Shown here piece after piece: positions 58,841 to 64,000 of a DNA stretch of 64,000 nucleotides (the first letter of the stretch is position 1; each line of letters begins with the position of its first letter). The notes below the pieces were generated by a model, which saw only the letters and a list, made by a program, of their open reading frames with translations, ran no database searches and was not told where the DNA came from. The position numbers were made by a program, and so were the translations under genes. Source of the stretch: Burkholderia gladioli (GTDB taxonomy: Bacteria > Pseudomonadota > Gammaproteobacteria > Burkholderiales > Burkholderiaceae); the NCBI RefSeq assembly GCF_000959725.1, contig NZ_CP009322.1:3720001-3784000 (forward strand), in the 5' to 3' direction.

Positions 58841-59755
58841 ATGCCCGCAGCCGGTCCCCGCAAGAAGCGTCTTCGAGGCGCGCGCTTCGATTTCGACAGC
58901 ATCGGCGAGCGCCTGCGCGCCTACCGGATGGCGGCCGAGCTGCGCAGCGAGGACCTGGCCGAGCGGCTCGACATCTCGCGCGCGGCCGTCTACAAGCTCG
59001 AGCGCGGCGAGATCGTCAAGATCGACACGCTGGAGCGGCTGGCCACGCTGTTCGGCGTGTCGCTGGCGAACCTGCTGGGCGTGGAGGTCGAGTATCACGA
59101 CTCGGCGATCAGCTATTTCGAGCGGATGCGGCAGATCGAGCGGCGCTCACGGCGCATCGTCGCGCACTTCGATCCCTTCTCGTTCCTGCTGACCTCGGAC
59201 GATTACGCCGGCTGGCTGCGGCGCATGCTGGAGGAAAGCGTGCCGCCGGCGCTGGCCGACGCGGCCTGGACGCAGACGCTGTCGAAGGTGATGGCGATCC
59301 TCGACGAGCGCAAGGCCGCCTACCGCGCGACGCCGCTGGACGTGACCAGCCTGATCGGGCTGCGCCAGATCGAGCAGTTCCTCCATCATGGGCTGGTGGG
59401 CCGGCTCGGGTTGCCGCCGGGCGTGCAGCTCGAACGCAAGCTCGCGGCGCGGCGCGAGGTGATGCGCATCGTCGGGATGCTGGAGGACGAGACGGCGGGC
59501 GTGAGGATCGGCATCGTCGCCGACGCGCTGCCGAACGAGACCTTCCAGATCTTCGAGGGCGAGCACGAGGCGCAGGTCGCGGTCTCGCCGTTCCGGCTCG
59601 GCGAGCTGCCGAACATCCGCACCGGCATCGCCACCATCACCACCTCGGCCGATGCCGTGGCGATGTACCGGCGCATGATCGACCGGCTGTGGGCCGACGC
59701 GGCAAAGGGCAAGGCCGGGGCCAAGCTGCTGCGGGACTTGCTGGAGCGCGTGTAG
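58841..59755 (+). CDS. XRE-family transcriptional regulator
   Basis: A DNA-binding protein of 304 residues. A basic N-terminus (PRKKRLRG) precedes a Cro/C1-type helix-turn-helix at about 22-80: GERLRAYRMAAELRSEDLAE, LDISRAAVYKLERGEIVKID, then LATLFGVSLANLLGVE. The remaining ~220 residues are alpha/beta without a family I can name; RIGIVADALPNETFQIFEGE and NIRTGIATITTSADAVAMYR are distinctive. The C-terminal part may bind a ligand. It is divergent from the small gene and DASS transporter genes, with a perfect palindrome in between, so it is a likely regulator of both and of itself. It is convergent with the MocR gene. Confidence 0.85.
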   Translation: MPAAGPRKKRLRGARFDFDSIGERLRAYRMAAELRSEDLAERLDISRAAVYKLERGEIVKIDTLERLATLFGVSLANLLGVEVEYHDSAISYFERMRQIERRSRRIVAHFDPFSFLLTSDDYAGWLRRMLEESVPPALADAAWTQTLSKVMAILDERKAAYRATPLDVTSLIGLRQIEQFLHHGLVGRLGLPPGVQLERKLAARREVMRIVGMLEDETAGVRIGIVADALPNETFQIFEGEHEAQVAVSPFRLGELPNIRTGIATITTSADAVAMYRRMIDRLWADAAKGKAGAKLLRDLLERV

Positions 59756-59781
59756 GCGGGGCGGCGCCGGCGTGCCTTCGC

Positions 59782-61194
59782 TCAGCCCACCGCCTTGAGC
59801 GCCGCCACGAAGCGCTTGTCCGCCAGGTAGGCCACGTTGAAGCGGCAATAGGCCGAGAGCCGGTCCGCGCCGGGCGCGAACACGGCACCGGGCGCGAGGA
59901 TCACGCCGCGCTCCAGCAGCGCCTGGGCGAGCTGCATCGAATCGGGCCAGCCCGGCAGCGAGGCCCACAGATACAGGCTCTGCTCGCTCTCGCGGAAGAT
60001 CTCGGCGCCCAGCCGGCGCAGCGCCAGGATGCCGGCCTCGGTGGCGCGCCGCAGCTTGTCCTGCAGGAAATTCGTATGACGAAGGAAATGGCCGTCGCTG
60101 ACGATCGCGTCGAGCGTGCGCTCGCAGTATTCCGAGCTGCTCACGTGCATCAGCATCTTGACGTCGGCCAGGTCGCTGGCGAGGCCCGCCTCGCAGGCCA
60201 GGAAGCCCACCCGCAGCGCGGCCGACACCGATTTCGCGAAGCTGCCCACGTAGATGGTGCGGCGCAACTGGTCCAGCGTGGCGATGCGCGTGAGCGTGCG
60301 CGGCTTCAGGTCGGCCAGCGCGTCGTCCTCCACCAGCATCAGGTCGTGCGCCTCGGCCAGTTGCAGGATGCGATGCGCCTTGGCGGCGCTGGTGTCGGTG
60401 GCGGTGGGGTTGTGGCCCACCGACTGCGTGAAGAACAGCCGCGGGCGATGCTCGGCGAGCGCCGCTTCGAGCGCGGCGATCGAGGGGCCGTCGGTCTCGC
60501 GCGGGATCCCGACGATGCGTGCGCCGCTCAGCTTGAGCTTGCCGAACAATGGGTAGTAGCCGGGATCGTCGACCAGCACCGCATCGCCGGGCCGCACGAA
60601 GTAGCGCAGCACGATGTCGATGGCCTGGTTGGCGCCGTGCGTCAGCACGATCTGCGCGGGCTGCGCGTCGATCTCGTAGCCGGCCAGCTTCTGCTGCAGC
60701 GACTGGCGCAGCGGCAGGTAGCCGTAGCGGCTGCCGTAGCGGAACAGCGAGGCCACGCCGGTGCGCACCACGCGCTGGTGGTAAAGGTCCAGGCGCGTCT
60801 TGGCGAGCCAGTCGACGGGCGGGAAACCCTCGCCCAGGTTCAGCACGTTGGCGCTCTCGTGCAACTGCTCGCGCATCAGCCAGACCACGTCCATCGCGCG
60901 GTCCAGGGTGGTGGCGCCGCCCTCGCTCTCGGCGATGGCCGCGGCCGCAGCGCCGCTGCCGCCGCCGGGCCGCCGGCAGACGAAGAAGCCCGAGCCGCGC
61001 CGCGGTTCGATCAGGCCGTTGGCGGTCAGGATGTCGAAGGCGCTGACCACCGTGTTCTTCGAGCAGCCCGAGGCATCGGCGTATTCCCTGATCGAGGGCA
61101 GCTTGCTGCCGGCCGGCAGGATGCCTTCCTCGATCTGTCTGGCGAGATTGTCCGCGATCCCCTCGGACAAGGTGGTTCCTGCACGCCGTATCAT
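59782..61194 (-). CDS. MocR-type regulator (GntR HTH plus aminotransferase domain)
   Basis: A regulator of 470 residues. The N-terminal GntR winged helix (1-70) includes LSEGIADNLARQIEEGILPA and ASGCSKNTVVSAFDIL. The long C-terminal domain is a fold-type I aminotransferase: VLTHGANQAIDIVLRYF, VDDPGYYPLFGKL, HNPTATDTS, and the PLP lysine in VGSFAKSVSAALRVGF (K321). Such proteins bind PLP plus an amino compound and activate a divergent gene. The ATG at 61194 fits the family start; an in-frame ATG at 61269 would place the operator inside the gene. It is divergent from mvaA, with CTGTACC/GGTACAG sites between them. The substrate is unknown; regulation of mvaA is inferred. Confidence 0.9.
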   Translation of the reverse strand: MIRRAGTTLSEGIADNLARQIEEGILPAGSKLPSIREYADASGCSKNTVVSAFDILTANGLIEPRRGSGFFVCRRPGGGSGAAAAAIAESEGGATTLDRAMDVVWLMREQLHESANVLNLGEGFPPVDWLAKTRLDLYHQRVVRTGVASLFRYGSRYGYLPLRQSLQQKLAGYEIDAQPAQIVLTHGANQAIDIVLRYFVRPGDAVLVDDPGYYPLFGKLKLSGARIVGIPRETDGPSIAALEAALAEHRPRLFFTQSVGHNPTATDTSAAKAHRILQLAEAHDLMLVEDDALADLKPRTLTRIATLDQLRRTIYVGSFAKSVSAALRVGFLACEAGLASDLADVKMLMHVSSSEYCERTLDAIVSDGHFLRHTNFLQDKLRRATEAGILALRRLGAEIFRESEQSLYLWASLPGWPDSMQLAQALLERGVILAPGAVFAPGADRLSAYCRFNVAYLADKRFVAALKAVG

Positions 61195-61220
61195 CGCGTC
61201 CGCTCCATCGGGCCGGCGCA

Positions 61221-61279
61221 CTGTGCCAGGTACAGTGCATCGAGTGTTGTGGGGAACTGTACCTTTCATTAAGGTACAG
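61221..61279. promoter_or_regulatory. MocR-type operator region between mocR-like gene and mvaA
   Basis: Four related half-sites occur: CTGTGCC (61221-61227), GGTACAG (61229-61235), CTGTACC (61257-61263) and GGTACAG (61273-61279). The first two form a near-palindrome with one central base; the last two are inverted with nine bases between. Mixed direct and inverted repeats are typical of MocR binding regions. It lies in the divergent promoter gap. Confidence 0.6.
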
Positions 61280-61362
61280 CGCGCCTATTATTCGTCCATT
61301 CGAAGCGGCCCCGCAACACCGGAAAACGCGAGGCCGCGCCACCCGACATGGAGACGCCCGCG

Positions 61363-62646
61363 ATGCCCATCGATTCCGCCCTGCCCGATTTCCGTTCCCT
61401 GACTCCCGCCGAGCGCCTGGCTCGCATCGCCGCGGCCGCCGGCCTCGACGACGCGCAGCACGCGCTGCTGGCCAAGCCCGGCGCGCTGCCGATCGAGGTG
61501 GCCAACGGCATGATCGAGAACGTGATCGGCACCTTCGAGCTGCCGCTGGCGGTGGCCGGTTACTTCCGCATCAACGGCGAGGACGTGCTGGTGCCGATGG
61601 CGGTGGAGGAGCCCTCGATCGTCGCGGCCGCCTCCTTCATGGCCAAGCTGGCGCGCGAGGCGGGCGGTTTCCGCACCTCCAGCACCGGGCCGCTGATGCG
61701 CGCCCAGGTGCAGGTGCTCGGCATCGACGATCCCTATGGCGCGCGCCAGACCATCCTGGCCGCCAGGGACGAGCTGATCGAGCTGGCCAATGCGCGCGAC
61801 GCGGTGCTGGTGAAGCTCGGCGGCGGCTGCCGCGACATCGAGGTGCAGGTGTTCCCCGACACGCCGCGCGGCGCGATGGTGGTCGCGCACCTGATCGTCG
61901 ACGTGCGCGACGCGATGGGCGCCAATACCGTCAACACCATGGCCGAGGCGGTGGCGGGGCGCATCGAGGCGCTCACCGGCGGCACCGTGCGGCTGCGCAT
62001 CCTGTCGAACCTGGCCGACCTGCGGCTGGCCCGCGCGCACGTGCGCTACTCGGCGGCCACGCTGGCCACGCGCGAGTATTCGGGCGAGGCGGTGATCGAC
62101 GGCGTGATCGACGCCTACCTGCTGGCCGCCGTCGATCCCTATCGCGCGGCCACCCACAACAAGGGCATCATGAACGGCATCGATCCGGTGATCGTCGCCA
62201 CCGGCAACGACTGGCGCGCGGTGGAGGCGGGCGCGCATGCCTATGCCAGCCGCGGCGGACGCTACACCTCGCTGACCACCTGGGAGAAGGCGGCCAACGG
62301 CGACCTGGTCGGCACCATCGAGCTGCCGATGCCGGTCGGGCTGGTGGGCGGCGCCACGCGCACCCATCCGCTGGCGCGCGCGGCGCTGCGGATCCTCGGC
62401 GTGCAGAGCGCGCAGCGGCTCGGCGAGATCGCCGCGGCGGTCGGCCTGGCGCAGAACATGGGCGCGCTGCGCGCGCTCGCCACCGAAGGCATCCAGCGCG
62501 GCCACATGGCGCTGCACGCGCGCAATATCGCGATCGCGGCCGGCGCGAGCGGCGCCGACATCGACTGGGTCGCGCGCAAGATGGCGGCCGCCAGGGACGT
62601 GCGCACCGATCGCGCGCTGGAGTTGCTGGCCGGCCCGCGCGACTGA
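61363..62646 (+). CDS. mvaA: Degradative class II HMG-CoA reductase
   Basis: A class II 3-hydroxy-3-methylglutaryl-CoA reductase of 427 residues, which in mevalonate users oxidises mevalonate to HMG-CoA with NAD+. It follows Pseudomonas mevalonii MvaA almost throughout: [78 protein letters not shown] and [14 protein letters not shown]. The catalytic Glu, Lys, Asp and His fall at E83, K267, D283 and H381 if translation starts at ATG 61363, identical to the P. mevalonii numbering, and GGAG lies eight bases before that ATG. This favours it over the ATG at 61348. It is divergent from a MocR regulator and followed by membrane genes that may import the substrate. No HMG-CoA lyase gene is visible within the window. 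Confidence 0.93.
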   Translation: MPIDSALPDFRSLTPAERLARIAAAAGLDDAQHALLAKPGALPIEVANGMIENVIGTFELPLAVAGYFRINGEDVLVPMAVEEPSIVAAASFMAKLAREAGGFRTSSTGPLMRAQVQVLGIDDPYGARQTILAARDELIELANARDAVLVKLGGGCRDIEVQVFPDTPRGAMVVAHLIVDVRDAMGANTVNTMAEAVAGRIEALTGGTVRLRILSNLADLRLARAHVRYSAATLATREYSGEAVIDGVIDAYLLAAVDPYRAATHNKGIMNGIDPVIVATGNDWRAVEAGAHAYASRGGRYTSLTTWEKAANGDLVGTIELPMPVGLVGGATRTHPLARAALRILGVQSAQRLGEIAAAVGLAQNMGALRALATEGIQRGHMALHARNIAIAAGASGADIDWVARKMAAARDVRTDRALELLAGPRD

Positions 62647-62743
62647 GCGGCGGCCCGTCGTCGGAAGGCGCGGGCACATAACCAGGCGGACCGGGGATCC
62701 ACCCCGGCCGCGACGGCAGCTTGCCTGCCGAAGGAGGAGACGC

Positions 62744-63295
62744 ATGAACGAGATGGGTGGCAATTCCGCCGCGCTGGCGGCCGTGTCCGCGCGGCGCGGG
62801 GTGGCGGCCGAGACGGCGGCCGCGGCGCCGCTGGCCGAGGTGTGGGGCGACACGGTCGACCTGCGCCATCTGGGCTGGTCGGTGGCGATCGGCGTGGGCG
62901 TGGCGCTGGGCGCCTTCCTCGCGGGACGCGCGCTGTTGGCGCCGCTGGTCGCCGATCCGCAGATCGCGCGCGCCTACGCGATGCTGGTCGGCCTGGGCGG
63001 CTGCCTGGCGGCCGGCGTGATCTGCGCGAAGCTGTTCGCGCCCAAGCGCGTGGTGGTCGAGCAGGTGGTGGACGAGGCGGCGCGCCTGCGCGTGCTGGCC
63101 CAGCTCGATGCCGAATCGGGCGGCCTCGGCTCGCTCGAGGACCTGAGCCCGGCCGCGCGCGCCGAGATGGACGAGCTGGGCCTGACTGCCGTGTTCGCCG
63201 CCTACGAGCGAGGCGCGGGCCGCGTCGCCGCCGAGGCGGGCGCCGCAGCCGCCGGCGATGCCGCTGCCACCGTCGAGCCGGGAGCCCGCTCATGA
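62744..63295 (+). CDS. Two-helix membrane protein preceding a TctA-like permease
   Basis: A protein of 183 residues with two hydrophobic helices, VAIGVGVALGAFLAGRALLA (about 47-66) and MLVGLGGCLAAGVICAKLFA (about 80-99). A cytoplasmic charged C-terminal region follows (KRVVVEQVVDEAARLRVLAQ) and an alanine-rich tail. AAGGAGGAGACGC gives a strong ribosome binding site. Its stop overlaps the permease start by four bases (ATGA), so the two function together. It may replace the small TctB-type subunit of a tripartite tricarboxylate transporter, although it does not look like a standard TctB. It is 97 bp downstream of mvaA, possibly in the same operon. Confidence 0.75.
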   Translation: MNEMGGNSAALAAVSARRGVAAETAAAAPLAEVWGDTVDLRHLGWSVAIGVGVALGAFLAGRALLAPLVADPQIARAYAMLVGLGGCLAAGVICAKLFAPKRVVVEQVVDEAARLRVLAQLDAESGGLGSLEDLSPAARAEMDELGLTAVFAAYERGAGRVAAEAGAAAAGDAAATVEPGARS

Positions 63296-64000
63296 CCCCG
63301 CTGCTGTCCGACTTCTCCGTGGCGCTGGCGATGGGCCTGCTCGGCGCGATCGCCTTTGCCGCGATCGGTCTGGTCTCCGGCACCGACGAGACCACCACCA
63401 TCGCGCCGCTGACCCTGCTGGTGGCCCTGCTCGGCGTGCCGCCGGCGGGCGTGTTCACCTTCTTCCTGGCCGGCGCGGTGGCCAAGCACATGACGCACGC
63501 GATCCCCACCGCGCTGCTCGGCATTCCCGGCGACACCATGGCCGCGCCGCTGCTGCAGCAGGCCACCGCCTTGCGCGCGCTCGGCGTGCCGCATATCGCG
63601 CTGCGCAAGATGATCTCGGGCGCGATCGTTGCGGCCTGCGTGGCGGTACCGCTGGCGGTGCTGTTCGCGGTGCTGCTGGCGCCGTTCGGCGGCGCGATCG
63701 CGAAGGCCGCGCCCTGGGTGTTCCTGGCCGCCGCCTGCGTGATCGCCTACGCCTCGGCCGGGCGCTGGGCCTGCGTGCTGCTGCTGGTGCCCTTCGTGCT
63801 GCTGATCGTGGCGCTGCAGACGCTGACCGGCAAGTACGGCGTGAAGCTCTCGGTCAGCTACTTCCTCGGCATCGCGATCGGCCCGCTGATCGCCGACCTG
63901 TTCGCGATCCTCTCGCCGCCGGCGCGCCGCGCAATGCGGCGCGAGGGGCTGGCCACCTTCTCGCTGGCGCCGGACCTGAAGGGCTGGCGCGGCTGGTTCC
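63292..64000 (+). CDS. TctA-like permease, cut by the right window edge
   Basis: The first ~236 residues of a polytopic membrane protein; the rest lies outside the window. The N-terminal region (MGLLGAIAFAAIGLVSGTDE, TTTIAPLTLLVALLGVPPAG) and the AVAKHMTHAIPTALLGIPGD segment resemble the large subunit of tripartite tricarboxylate transporters (TctA family). Several hydrophobic helices follow (VAACVAVPLAVLFAVLLAPF, FLAAACVIAYASAGRWACVL). It overlaps the preceding gene by four bases. Position after mvaA suggests uptake of a carboxylate such as mevalonate or hydroxymethylglutarate; this is inference. No periplasmic binding protein gene is seen in the window. Confidence 0.8.
   Translation, partial: MTPLLSDFSVALAMGLLGAIAFAAIGLVSGTDETTTIAPLTLLVALLGVPPAGVFTFFLAGAVAKHMTHAIPTALLGIPGDTMAAPLLQQATALRALGVPHIALRKMISGAIVAACVAVPLAVLFAVLLAPFGGAIAKAAPWVFLAAACVIAYASAGRWACVLLLVPFVLLIVALQTLTGKYGVKLSVSYFLGIAIGPLIADLFAILSPPARRAMRREGLATFSLAPDLKGWRGWF

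Noticed and set aside
1..64000. Insertion sequences, transposases, integrases, tRNA or rRNA genes
   Set aside because: I saw no transposase or integrase motif, no terminal inverted repeats with target duplications, and no tRNA or rRNA sequence, so I cannot support horizontal transfer of the T6SS island from flanking elements.

Overview
The window is high-GC DNA (about 70% G+C, strong G/C third positions) with the gene families and codon habits of Burkholderia; the B. gladioli/glumae/plantarii group is the most plausible source, but this is judged from gene content only. Its core is one large type VI secretion (T6SS) island, about 13.8-51.7 kb, with ordinary chromosomal genes on both sides.

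Layout. 1-4.5 kb: an edge-truncated reading frame, a chemotaxis receptor, a LuxR-type regulator with a degenerate receiver, and a divergent HTH-GAF protein. 4.5-10 kb (minus strand): a three-gene Hsp70 cassette (DUF2760 protein, two Hsp70-family proteins). 10.2-12 kb: a sugar-nucleotide-type reductase and an alpha/beta hydrolase. 12.2-13.8 kb: a protein that aligns by eye with the ExoY/CyaA/edema-factor nucleotidyl cyclase fold, preceded by an imperfect hrpII/PIP-like box.

T6SS island. An FHA protein with a 33-copy 9-bp repeat faces a minus-strand signalling operon (FecR-type protein, haem-binding HAMP protein, Ser/Thr kinase). Plus-strand genes follow: tssB-tssC-hcp-tagJ-tssE-tssF-tssG-clpV; then a toxin-like glycosyltransferase, an unknown protein and a TPR-methyltransferase; then vgrG, a DUF6931-like gene, a second FHA gene, tssK, tssL (with an OmpA-like domain), tssM, tagF (fused to a dead PP2C-like domain), pppA, ppkA and a small tail-anchored gene. 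tssA is on the minus strand. Twelve of the 13 core Tss components are present; tssJ is not seen.

Regulation is the main discovery. An ECF sigma factor and anti-sigma factor lie just past tssA. Seven sites of the form GGAATA-N17-GTTCTG (one with N16) sit in the intergenic gaps before the FHA gene, fecR, tssB, the glycosyltransferase, vgrG, tssA and the sigma gene itself. Two of them are divergent and share a palindromic GGAATATTCC. I infer that the sigma factor directs the island and itself. The FecR, haem-HAMP, kinase, FHA and phosphatase genes would supply signal input and post-translational control.

After the island: a SrpA-type catalase-like gene, an orphan second anti-sigma paralogue, an EamA transporter, a 43-codon gene with a near-consensus promoter, a DASS transporter with a small gene and an XRE regulator linked by matching palindromes, and a MocR regulator divergent from a degradative HMG-CoA reductase (mvaA) followed by membrane genes, the last (TctA-like) cut by the window end.
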